A DNA stretch of 64,000 nt from RUG11894 sp964344335 (lineage in GTDB: Bacteria; Bacillota; Clostridia; Peptostreptococcales; Anaerovoracaceae): the NCBI GenBank assembly GCA_964344335.1, contig CAYFMW010000002.1, positions 1 through 64,000 on the forward strand, given 5' to 3'. The notes under the pieces are model-generated. The model was given only the letters and a program-made list of their open reading frames with translations, made no database searches and was not told where the DNA came from. Positions within the stretch are counted from its first letter, which is position 1; each line of letters opens with the position of its first letter. A program made the position numbers and the translations under genes. This document shows, in pieces, positions 7,834-15,694 of the stretch.

Positions 7834-10800
7834 ATGAAATGGACCGACAGGCAGCTGGAAGCCATCGACAAAACTGAAGGAAATATGCTGGTCTCCGCAG
7901 CCGCGGGCTCCGGCAAGACCGCCGTGCTGGTGGAGAGGGTCAGGCGCCTTCTGGTCGATAAGGAGAAGGAACTCGACAGGATGCTGGTCGTAACTTTCAC
8001 CAATGCGGCGGCAGCGGAGATGAAGGAGAGAATCTACAAGTCTCTTACTGCTGAGCTCGCTTCTGCGGGCGCGGACGCTAAGCGAAAGGATATGCTGCGC
8101 AGGCAGCTTTCTCTGCTTCCGAGCGCGAACATAAGCACCTTTCATAAATTCGCCATAGAGGTGGTGCACAGCTACTATCATGTGATAGGAATAAAGCCGA
8201 ATCTGCGCATATGCGACGAGTCGAGGCAGGCTCTGCTTAAGCGGGAGGCCATGGATGAGCTGCTGGGCGGGCAGTACGAGGCGAAGGACGAAGATTTCCT
8301 GACCTTTGCGGACAGCTATGCGGGTCCGGACGGCGATGAGCAGCTGCGCGCGATGGTCGCTGAGTTTTACGAGGCTCTTCGCAATATCCCCGACCCCGAG
8401 GCTTGGACGGAGCAGCTTTTAGCCGAAGATGATAGGCTCATCGACATATATGCGAATTTTATAATAGAAGAAGCTCAAAGCAGAATCGACTATGCGCTGG
8501 AATTTATGCTGAAAGCCGACGGATTGCTCCTCGATCTGCCTAATATGAGGGCAAAAAACGCCGAGGACATATCGGCTATAGAAAGTATTGCGGCGGCCCT
8601 AGCAGGCGGCAATTTCGATGCCTTGAAGAGCCCCTATACCTTTACGCGCATGGCTTCGAAGAAAGACGAAAAGTCCGATTGGGAGATTCTAAAGGATAGG
8701 GTGACTGCGCTCAGGAATGTAGCGAAGGCCGAATTGCGCTTTTTAAAGGATAATTATGCGGATGCGAGTCGCGAAAATCTTAAAGTTGAGCAGGAGCTTC
8801 TCAGAAAGCCTCTCGCCACGCTCATATCCCTGACGGAGGGTTTTGCGAAGCTGTATGCTGAGAGAAAGATGCAGCTTGGAGTTATGGATTTTTCGGATCT
8901 GGAGCACTTCGCCTTAAAAATTCTTAAGAACGAGGAAGTGCGAAGGGAGTACAGCGATAAGTTCGAGTACATCTTCGTCGATGAGTATCAGGATATAAAC
9001 AGCATTCAGGGAGAGCTCATATCGGCCGTCTCCAAGGGCGACAATGTCTTTATGGTGGGCGATGTCAAGCAGTGCATATACAAGTTCCGCAACGCGGAGC
9101 CGGAGATCTTCCTCGAGCGCTACAGAGCCTACAAGGCCGGCGGCGACGGCCGCGTCGTCGACCTTAGCAATAACTTTCGCAGCAAGAAGGAGATAATAGA
9201 TTTTGTCAATTATATCTTCGAGAGGCTCATGACCCGGGATAATTGCGGCATGGATTACGGCGAGGACGAAAGGCTCGTCAAGGGCAGCCCCTACGACGGG
9301 CCGCTCTCATATCCTCCCGAATTTTACCTGATAGACAGCTTCGTTCCCAAGGAGGATTCGGAGGCCGATTCGGACTCGGAGGCGGGCGAGGAGGCGGAAT
9401 CGAGCAGGGGGAGTGAGCCCCCGCAGGACGGCAAAGATTTTTCCGAAGAGCTTATCGACGCGGAAATAATGGAGATGCAGAGCGCCGAGCTCGAGGCTCT
9501 GCAGGCGGTCAGGATAATAAAGAAATACCACGGAAAACCCATATTCGACGATAAGAGGGGAGAGGAGCGCCCCCTGGAGTACAGGGATATGGCGCTGCTC
9601 ATGAGAAAGACGCAAACCTGGGCGGAGATAATGTACAAGGCTTTGAGCGACGCGGGAATCCCCGCATATCTCGAGCGCGATTCCGGTTACTTCGAGACCA
9701 TAGAAATTCAGATATTTTTGAATCTCCTTCGCATAATAGATAACCGCAGCAGGGATATCCCGCTGCTGAGCGTGCTTCGCTCTCCCGTCTTCGGCTTCAA
9801 TGCGTCGCAGCTCGCCGCTGTGAGGATATGGGCAGGCGGCAGGGGCGAAATGAGGGTCCCCTATAACGAAGCTTTCAGGAGCTACGCGAAGGAGGGGCCG
9901 GAAGGGGAACTGAAAGACCGCTGTGCGGACTTTTTGTCCAGGCTCGACCGCTGGCAGCTGCAGTCGAGGTACATGCCTCTGGCGGATTTTATATGGCAAC
10001 TATTAAGGGAGACGGGTTACGGGATCTTTGCATCCTCGGTTCCTGCGGGGGATCAGCGCATGGCGAATCTTCAGGCCCTCGCGGACAAGGCGGCGGCCTA
10101 CGAGAGCGAGAACGCAGGAGGGCTCTACGGCTTTATCGATTTTATAGATGCGGTAAACAGAGGCGGCGGCAAGCTCAAGGCGGGGCAGGTTAAGATGCTC
10201 TCAGAGGCCGACGATGTCGTCCGCATCATGAGCATCCATAAGAGCAAGGGGCTTGAATTTCCCTTCGTGCTCGTCTGCAGCATAGGCAGGGAGCTTAAAG
10301 GCGATACTCGCAAGAGCAAGCTGATCTTTCATAGGGATTTCGGCGCCGCGATGAGGCTCGTAAAGCCGCGCAGCGGCCTCTATTACAACCCCCTGTCCAT
10401 GAAGTTGATAGAGAGGCGCATAGAGAAGGATCAGATCGCCGAGGAGATAAGGTTGCTCTATGTGGCCTTTACCCGGGCAAGGGATATCCTCGTTATGAGC
10501 GGGGTCTGCAGAAAGCCGGAGGAGAAGCTGAGCGGTGTGCGCGCGATCCCCCCCAGGCCTTCGCAAGGTCTTCCGCGCTATCTGGAGCCGCTGCTCGCGC
10601 TTATGCCCGACGAGAATATTCACTTTGTGTCGAGGTCCGATCTGGCAGCCGCCGCGAGCGAAGAAAGTGCCGCAAGGATGCAGCTCGAACGCTATCTCGA
10701 CGAGGGCTTCGATGTCGACGAGAGTGAGCTTCCCCTCAGCAGGGAGGAGATAAGCAGGAGACTCTTTTTCGACTACAGCCCGGAGGAGAGCGAGTTGCAG

Positions 10801-11427
10801 AAGCGAAAATACAGCGTTTCGGAGATGGCTGCGGAGCAGCGCGGGGAGGGCTACGAAGGCTTCGTGAGGGAAAAGGGCAGGCTGCCCGATTTTATGGACG
10901 AGCGCAAGCTCCTGGATGCTGCAGCGAGGGGCACGGCCTACCACAGGGTTATGGAATATATCCCATTCAGCCCGGAGGGCAAGGATCCCGCGAGCGTAAG
11001 GAGTTTTATAGATGCTTTGGTTTCGGAAAACAAATTATCCGCGGCCGAGGCCGAAGCGGTGGACGAGAAGAAAATCTCAGCATTTTTCTCCTCCGAGATA
11101 GGCAGGCAGGCTCTTGCTGCCGAGCATCTCATAAAGGAAAAGCCCTTCACTTTGAGGAGCGATTACAAGAGGCGCAGCGTGCTCGTACAGGGGGTTATAG
11201 ACTGCGCATTTCGAAACGGCGGCGGATGGACTCTGGCGGACTACAAGACCGGGCGCCTCGGCGTAGGGGACGAAGAGGCGCGGCTAGCGGCACTGAAAAA
11301 TGACTACGGCATGCAGATACGGCTCTACGCGGAGGCGCTCGAAAAGCTCAGCGGCGAGCCGGTGGAGCGGGCCGTGCTGTATATGTTTGAAACGGATGAG
11401 GTGATTGAAATTGATATACAACCCTGA
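7834..11427 (+). CDS. addA: ATP-dependent helicase/nuclease subunit A
   Basis: Helicase-nuclease subunit of the AddAB double-strand-break repair enzyme, 1197 residues. A UvrD-type motor shows SAAAGSGKTAVLVERV (motif I, residues about 20-35), FTNAAAAEMKERI, VDEYQDIN (motif II), GDVKQCIYKFRNAEP (III), SIHKSKGLEFP (V) and RLLYVAFTRARD (VI). A C-terminal RecB-type nuclease domain has GTAYHRVMEY (about residue 1032), GVIDCAF and LADYKTGRL (about 1134). The start follows GGGAGGTGAAG. addA normally sits just after addB, but here the upstream neighbour is the divergent gpmI and no addB is in the window. Confidence 0.93.
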   Translation: MKWTDRQLEAIDKTEGNMLVSAAAGSGKTAVLVERVRRLLVDKEKELDRMLVVTFTNAAAAEMKERIYKSLTAELASAGADAKRKDMLRRQLSLLPSANISTFHKFAIEVVHSYYHVIGIKPNLRICDESRQALLKREAMDELLGGQYEAKDEDFLTFADSYAGPDGDEQLRAMVAEFYEALRNIPDPEAWTEQLLAEDDRLIDIYANFIIEEAQSRIDYALEFMLKADGLLLDLPNMRAKNAEDISAIESIAAALAGGNFDALKSPYTFTRMASKKDEKSDWEILKDRVTALRNVAKAELRFLKDNYADASRENLKVEQELLRKPLATLISLTEGFAKLYAERKMQLGVMDFSDLEHFALKILKNEEVRREYSDKFEYIFVDEYQDINSIQGELISAVSKGDNVFMVGDVKQCIYKFRNAEPEIFLERYRAYKAGGDGRVVDLSNNFRSKKEIIDFVNYIFERLMTRDNCGMDYGEDERLVKGSPYDGPLSYPPEFYLIDSFVPKEDSEADSDSEAGEEAESSRGSEPPQDGKDFSEELIDAEIMEMQSAELEALQAVRIIKKYHGKPIFDDKRGEERPLEYRDMALLMRKTQTWAEIMYKALSDAGIPAYLERDSGYFETIEIQIFLNLLRIIDNRSRDIPLLSVLRSPVFGFNASQLAAVRIWAGGRGEMRVPYNEAFRSYAKEGPEGELKDRCADFLSRLDRWQLQSRYMPLADFIWQLLRETGYGIFASSVPAGDQRMANLQALADKAAAYESENAGGLYGFIDFIDAVNRGGGKLKAGQVKMLSEADDVVRIMSIHKSKGLEFPFVLVCSIGRELKGDTRKSKLIFHRDFGAAMRLVKPRSGLYYNPLSMKLIERRIEKDQIAEEIRLLYVAFTRARDILVMSGVCRKPEEKLSGVRAIPPRPSQGLPRYLEPLLALMPDENIHFVSRSDLAAAASEESAARMQLERYLDEGFDVDESELPLSREEISRRLFFDYSPEESELQKRKYSVSEMAAEQRGEGYEGFVREKGRLPDFMDERKLLDAAARGTAYHRVMEYIPFSPEGKDPASVRSFIDALVSENKLSAAEAEAVDEKKISAFFSSEIGRQALAAEHLIKEKPFTLRSDYKRRSVLVQGVIDCAFRNGGGWTLADYKTGRLGVGDEEARLAALKNDYGMQIRLYAEALEKLSGEPVERAVLYMFETDEVIEIDIQP

Positions 11428-12304
11428 TATGCACCTGCACAGCTACTACAGCGACGGAGCGGATTCTCCCGCAAATCTTGTGCGGCGCGCGAAGGCGGCC
11501 GGCATCGATGTAATATCGATTACGGATCACGACGGCATGGAGGGCGTGGAGGAGGGGGTAGCGGAAGGCAGGGTCCTTGGTATAGGCGTTGTAAGGGGCG
11601 TGGAATTTTCCTGCCGCTATTCGGGAAGCTTCGGAGACTGGGACGAGGTTCACATACTCGGGTACGGGATGGATCCTTCGAACGAGCCGCTGAGGGACCT
11701 GCTCGCATTTATAAGGGAAAAGAGAGTGGAGAGAAATATTGCCCTTCGCGAAAAATTTGTAGAGCTCGGCTATCCCATGAGCCGGGAGGAGCTCAGGTCA
11801 TACTCGGAGAACGGTTTCGTAGGAAAGGTGTCTTTCGCAAAATTGCTGGTCGACAGAGGGGTGGCAAAGAGCGTGGACGAAGTCTTTAAATCCGAGGAGC
11901 TGCTGAGGCATCCGGAAGTGCGAAAGATTCGAAAGTACAAGCTTCCGGCGGAAGATGCCATAGCAGCTATAAAGGATGCGGGAGGCATCGCGGTGTTGGC
12001 TCATCCCTTCGAATTCCCTGCAAGAAGAGGCGAGCGAATCGACGGAGAGGCTTTCCGTGCGACCCTTGGCCTGTTGATAGATAAGCTCGCGGAGACCGGT
12101 CTGGCGGGTATAGAGTGCTATTATCCGACGCATAGCGAGGAGCAGACGGAATACCTGATAGGCCTCGCCCGGGATGCGGACTTGCTGGTCTCCAAGGGCT
12201 CGGACGACCACGGAGAGGGAGTACGAAGAAGCAAGCTGATGGGTAAATATGCTGTAAGTGCGGATTTGTCTATGTTACAATGGATTGAAGCTTTTATCGC
12301 ATAG
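11411..12304 (+). CDS. PHP-domain phosphoesterase
   Basis: A 297-residue PHP-family metal-dependent phosphoesterase, similar to stand-alone PHP proteins that act on nucleoside bisphosphates or small phosphates. Metal ligands are visible as DMHLHSYYSDG (N-terminus), ITDHDGMEG, GVEFSCRY, VLAHPFEF and SKGSDDHGE (C-terminal). The start overlaps the end of addA. The TTG at 11411 sits seven bases after GAGGTG and is my choice; TTG 11405 is too close to it and ATG 11429 would clip the first strand. The coupling implies co-expression with addA. Confidence 0.8.
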   Translation: MIYNPDMHLHSYYSDGADSPANLVRRAKAAGIDVISITDHDGMEGVEEGVAEGRVLGIGVVRGVEFSCRYSGSFGDWDEVHILGYGMDPSNEPLRDLLAFIREKRVERNIALREKFVELGYPMSREELRSYSENGFVGKVSFAKLLVDRGVAKSVDEVFKSEELLRHPEVRKIRKYKLPAEDAIAAIKDAGGIAVLAHPFEFPARRGERIDGEAFRATLGLLIDKLAETGLAGIECYYPTHSEEQTEYLIGLARDADLLVSKGSDDHGEGVRRSKLMGKYAVSADLSMLQWIEAFIA

Positions 12305-12347
12305 ACCTTTGTGATTAGTGTAATCGAGAGTGGGAGCTGTGAAAGAT

Positions 12348-13013
12348 ATGCTGATGCAAAAAGAGCGCGAGCTGATAGTTGAATACGGAAGGAAGATGAG
12401 CAGCTCGGGGCTCTCTGTGGGAACCTCGGGCAATCTCAGCATCTGCGATCGCGCGACGGGTTACATGGCCATAAGTCCTTCGGGCATCGACTATTTTGAG
12501 ACAAGGCCTGAGGATGTCGTAATAATGGACCTCGATTCCCATATAATAGACGGGGTTAGAAAGCCTTCCAGCGAGTGGGCTCTGCACAGTGAATTTTACA
12601 GGCGCAAGCCGGATATAGGAGCGGTGGTTCATACTCATTCGCTCTACTGTACCGCGTTTGCGGTGCTGGGCAGGGGCCTTCGGGCGGTTCACTATGCGAT
12701 GGCGGGCGCGGGAGTTGCGGAGATACCTTGCATACCCTATTATCTTTTCGGCAGCGAAGAGCTGGCGAAGGCAGCGGCTGAAGGCTGCGGCGAGGGAATG
12801 GCGGTGCTGCTCGGAAATCACGGCCTGGTGGCCTGCGGCGCCGACATCGCTTCGGCATTTTCGCTCGCGGAAAATTGCGAGTATGTGGCGAAGCTGCAGC
12901 AACTCAGCGAGAGCATAGGAAACCCCAATCTGCTGACGGACGAAGAGATGGCCCGCGCCATCGAGCGCTTCAAGTCCTACGGGCAGGGTACGAATTTAAA
13001 ACAGGAAGCATAA
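12348..13013 (+). CDS. class II aldolase (L-fuculose-phosphate aldolase-like)
   Basis: Zinc-dependent class II aldolase/adducin-fold enzyme of 221 residues that would cleave a sugar 1-phosphate into dihydroxyacetone phosphate and an aldehyde. Visible are VGTSGNLSI, PSGIDYFE, a catalytic Glu in PSSEWALH, the zinc motif VVHTHSLY and a later His in LLGNHGLVACG. Similar enzymes include FucA, RhaD and MtnB relatives, and no other sugar genes lie nearby, so the substrate is open. I prefer the ATG at 12348 (MLMQKEREL, typical of the family) over the upstream GTGs. It heads a short run with the next membrane gene, 10 bp away. Confidence 0.8.
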   Translation: MLMQKERELIVEYGRKMSSSGLSVGTSGNLSICDRATGYMAISPSGIDYFETRPEDVVIMDLDSHIIDGVRKPSSEWALHSEFYRRKPDIGAVVHTHSLYCTAFAVLGRGLRAVHYAMAGAGVAEIPCIPYYLFGSEELAKAAAEGCGEGMAVLLGNHGLVACGADIASAFSLAENCEYVAKLQQLSESIGNPNLLTDEEMARAIERFKSYGQGTNLKQEA

Positions 13014-13023
13014 GGAGTGATAT

Positions 13024-13455
13024 ATGTTAGATTTTGACACGGCGAATCTCAACTTGGGTCAGCTGATAGGGGCGGCTATATTGGTGGTCTACACATTTTT
13101 CGGTGTGGTGCCGTTGATGTTGAATGCGATATCTCAATTTACGGTCATGAAGAGATTCAGTGCGGAGATGGTGGACAGGGGAATTATAAAGAAGGAGACC
13201 GTGGATGCTCTTCTGCCGAAAAAGCAGGCCGCAGGCGTTATAATATCTGCTCTGACACTTTTTGTGCTGCTTTCGGTCTGTATTAAATCGGGTGGCGATG
13301 CCTGGTTTATCGCGGGAATTCCCTTCGGTGTTGCCTTGCTTAAGTATCGCAAAATCCTTGAATTCAACACTCTCACCATAAAGCGCTTCATGAGGAATTT
13401 TCAAGGGGAGTACGACGAGAAAAAGCTCAAGAAATATGTCGAAGAACGCTTTTGA
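13024..13455 (+). CDS. small membrane protein of unknown function
   Basis: 143 residues, with a good AAGGAG ribosome site and only 10 bp after the aldolase gene, so probably co-transcribed. There are about three membrane spans (residues about 14-35, 72-87 and 90-105), then a basic C-terminal segment ending in a Lys/Glu-rich helix. No recognisable domain. Confidence 0.65.
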   Translation: MLDFDTANLNLGQLIGAAILVVYTFFGVVPLMLNAISQFTVMKRFSAEMVDRGIIKKETVDALLPKKQAAGVIISALTLFVLLSVCIKSGGDAWFIAGIPFGVALLKYRKILEFNTLTIKRFMRNFQGEYDEKKLKKYVEERF

Positions 13456-13522
13456 TTAGATATCGGAAATGCGTATTTAAAGACTGCACGGCAACTAAGA
13501 GCCGGCAATATCAGGATGAGAG

Positions 13523-13984
13523 ATGAACAACTTCGATGCCGCTAAAGAGAATAACAGCGCCTTAAGCTCGATGGCTAAATATTTTCATTCCCTCTATGGG
13601 CCTGCCAGGGAGGGTGTGCTCATCTGCGATAAAAACGGAAGAATCTTTTACTTCAATTCCGCATACGGAAATTTTATCGGCAAAAATTTGGACGAGCTGA
13701 AAGGGCTTCCTCTCAAGCAGATAAGGCCGAATGCCAGAGCGCCGGAAGTGCTGAAAAGCGGAGAGTCGCTTATAGGGATTGTGCGAAAAGAGCACGAAAA
13801 GGAGGAGTACTTCTGCAATATTTATCCCATCACCTTGGATGGCGAGGCGGAGAAAGTAAAATCCTTTGAGAAAAGAGAGATAGAATATCTTTTAGCGAAG
13901 TACGGGGACAATCTTAGCGGCAAGAAAAAAGTTGCAGAAAAACTCGGAATTTCGCTTGCAACTTTGTATAATAAATTGCAGTAA
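13523..13984 (+). CDS. PAS domain-Fis-type HTH regulator lacking the AAA+ domain
   Basis: 153 residues. Residues about 25-105 form a PAS fold (REGVLICDKNGRIFYFNSAY, then IGKNLDELKGLPL). Residues about 110-153 are a Fis/HTH_8 DNA-binding end (EKREIEYLLAKYG, KKKVAEKLGISLATLYNKL). Both ends look like a sigma-54 enhancer-binding protein of the PrdR/TyrR style, but the central AAA+ ATPase of about 240 residues is absent, with PAS joined directly to the HTH linker. It cannot drive sigma-54 open-complex formation. It may be a plain DNA-binding sensor or an in-frame deletion product. It lies upstream of the CitMHS/AtuA genes, a usual target class of such activators. Confidence 0.75.
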   Translation: MNNFDAAKENNSALSSMAKYFHSLYGPAREGVLICDKNGRIFYFNSAYGNFIGKNLDELKGLPLKQIRPNARAPEVLKSGESLIGIVRKEHEKEEYFCNIYPITLDGEAEKVKSFEKREIEYLLAKYGDNLSGKKKVAEKLGISLATLYNKLQ

Positions 13985-14069
13985 TTCTAAAATAATAGAA
14001 TTTTGCAAGTATGAACTTCCACTTTTTTAGAATCCCCGCTTTGCGGATACTTTGTGGATATTTTAACAA

Positions 14070-14098
14070 AAGCCGCCCGAGATTCCTCGTTGCGGCTT
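14070..14098 (+). terminator. hairpin downstream of the PAS-HTH gene
   Basis: AAGCCGC plus CGAG pairs with CTCG plus GCGGCTT around an ATTC loop, with a small internal bulge. It is followed by a modest T-rich stretch, so it is plausibly a terminator. The rest of 13985-14179 is AT-rich and I see no -24/-12 sigma-54 promoter in it. Confidence 0.5.
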
Positions 14099-14179
14099 CT
14101 AAATTTCTGGAATAATTTCTTCGTTGCAGATTCGGATTTGATAATCTTTTTATATAAATTTTTCATTTTGAGATTGTAA

Positions 14180-14640
14180 TTTCATGCTTTCAAAAAAGAA
14201 CTTCTTCCTATTATCGGTTTTCTCATCGCGAGTGCCCTGAATCTCATCACAGTTGAGAATGTCTCGCTCGGTTCTCTTATGACGGCGGGCATCAGAAGTA
14301 TTGCGCCCACAGGCGTAATGTTTATTTTCGCAATTTTATTCTTCAGTATTTTAACGGACGCCGGCACATTTAAGCCTATAATCAACAAGGTGCTGAGCGT
14401 GGTAGGCAACGATCCCGTCAAGATTTGTGTAGGTACGGTTATTTTGGCTTGCTTTGTGCATCTGGACGGTTCGGGCGCTGTTACATTCTTAATCGTCGTT
14501 CCCGCGATGCTTCCGCTCTTCGATGCCATGGGCATGAGCCGCGGATCGCTGGCAACCTGCGTAGCTCTCGGAGCCGGAACCATGAATATCATGCCCTGGG
14601 GCGGACCCACCCTCAGAGCGATTACTGCGCTCAACTCTAC
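14180..14640 (+). pseudogene. CitMHS-family transporter, 5'-truncated and cut by assembly gap
   Basis: The frame encodes the N-proximal part of a CitMHS (citrate-metal-proton symporter type) permease: SIAPTGVMFIFAILFFSIL, GNDPVKICVGT, CFVHLDGSGAVTFLI and MNIMPWGGPTLRA are characteristic. The reading frame begins right after a TAA at 14177-14179 without a start codon; the first in-frame ATG (14279) is already inside the conserved region. About 30 N-terminal codons seem to be missing. An ATG at 14184 is one frame off; one extra A in the A6 run at 14192-14197 would join it to the body (MLSKKELLP). The 3' end runs into the N gap. Confidence 0.7.
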
Positions 14641-14740
14641 NNNNNNNNNNNNNNNNNNNNNNNNNNNNNNNNNNNNNNNNNNNNNNNNNNNNNNNNNNNN
14701 NNNNNNNNNNNNNNNNNNNNNNNNNNNNNNNNNNNNNNNN
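14641..14740. other. assembly gap (100 N)
   Basis: Exactly 100 undetermined bases, the conventional scaffold spacer, so the true length is unknown. From family lengths, the missing sequence should hold the rest of the CitMHS permease and most of the AtuA gene. Confidence 0.98.
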
Positions 14741-15265
14741 ACCCCCGATGCCATAGCGGACTTTTCTAAGGTTGAATTCGAGCAGGTCGGAAAAGACAGG
14801 GTGAAGGCATCCTGCGCGACGAGCCACGGCAGACCCGAAACCTTGAAGGTAAGCATAGGATACAGAGACTGCTTCGTAGGCGAGGGAGAGATAAGCTACG
14901 GCGGCGAGAACGCGTTCAACAGGGCAAAGTTAGCTGCTGAAATTGTCGAAAAGAGGCTTGAACTTACGGGCGTCGAGCTCGAGGAAGTTCGTTACGACTA
15001 CATAGGCTTCAACTCGCTCTATAAAGATGCTATATCGAAGGCCTTCTCTCCGGAAATCTTCCCCGAGATTCGTCTGAGGGTCGCCGGAAGGGCAAAGGAC
15101 CAGAAGAATGCATCCGCCGTAGGCAAAGAGGTAGAGGCTCTATATACCAACGGACCTGCCGCGGGTGGCGGAGCAAGCCAGAAAACTTACGAAGTAGTGT
15201 CGATCTGCTCCATCTTTGTGCCCAGAGATACACCGCAGATTAGCATAGAATATAAGGAGGTCTAG
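14741..15265 (+). CDS. AtuA family (DUF1446) protein, C-terminal part
   Basis: The last 175 residues of an acyclic terpene utilisation AtuA/DUF1446-type protein. It ends in the family's typical run (KVSIGYRDCFVGEGEISYGG, FNSLYKDA, EIRLRVAGRAKD, SICSIFVPRD). The N-terminal half is lost in the gap. AtuA homologues in Clostridia commonly sit beside a CitMHS transporter and a small AtuA-like partner, as here. They are thought to act on carboxylic-acid or acyl substrates, but the reaction is not established. It is followed three bases later by its partner gene. Confidence 0.8.
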   Translation, partial: TPDAIADFSKVEFEQVGKDRVKASCATSHGRPETLKVSIGYRDCFVGEGEISYGGENAFNRAKLAAEIVEKRLELTGVELEEVRYDYIGFNSLYKDAISKAFSPEIFPEIRLRVAGRAKDQKNASAVGKEVEALYTNGPAAGGGASQKTYEVVSICSIFVPRDTPQISIEYKEV

Positions 15266-15268
15266 TTT

Positions 15269-15568
15269 ATGAAGCTCAAGGAAATCGCTCATTCGAGAAC
15301 AGGCGATAAAGGCGATATATCGAACATCTCCTTAATCGCTTACAAAAAGGAAGATTATCCTCTTCTCAAGGAGAAGGTTACTGCCGAAAAGGTCAAGGAA
15401 TATTTTAAAGAGATTTGCAAAGGCGAGGTCGTAAGATACGATATCGATTCGATCATTTCTCTGAACTTCGTTCTTGACAAGACGCTTGGCGGAGGAGTTA
15501 CCCGCAGTCTGGCTCTGGACAAGCACGGAAAATGCCTGTCCCTGGCATTGCTCGAAATGGAGATATAA
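15269..15568 (+). CDS. small AtuA-like ferredoxin-fold protein
   Basis: 99 residues. The start AHSRTGDKGDISNISLIAY matches the C-terminal ferredoxin-fold domain that is fused to AtuA in Pseudomonas but encoded separately in Firmicutes. It also has a conserved LGGGVTRSLALD segment. The ATG is three bases after the AtuA stop with AAGGAGG just before it, so the two are translated together and are probably partner subunits. A strong terminator follows. Confidence 0.8.
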   Translation: MKLKEIAHSRTGDKGDISNISLIAYKKEDYPLLKEKVTAEKVKEYFKEICKGEVVRYDIDSIISLNFVLDKTLGGGVTRSLALDKHGKCLSLALLEMEI

Positions 15569-15639
15569 CTTAAATTCAAACTGCGATGATTAAGGACTTT
15601 TGTCGCTATATTCGCCGCAGCGAGAACATTTTATTCACA

Positions 15640-15671
15640 CTCAAAAACCCGGCAAGAGCCGGGTTTTTGAG
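15640..15671. terminator. strong bidirectional terminator
   Basis: Perfect 14-bp stem (CTCAAAAACCCGGC / GCCGGGTTTTTGAG) with an AAGA loop. It lies between the convergent AtuA-like and nhaC genes and serves both. Confidence 0.9.
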
Positions 15672-15694
15672 CTTTTTCTATTTACCGGAGGTTA

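Noticed and set aside
14100..14180. Sigma-54 promoter before the CitMHS gene
   Set aside because: A TGG...TTGCA pair exists, but GG and GC are 15 bases apart instead of 10.
14279..15265. One continuous reading frame joining CitMHS and AtuA
   Set aside because: It is continuous only because 100 Ns are read through; the two halves belong to separate families and the gap length is arbitrary.
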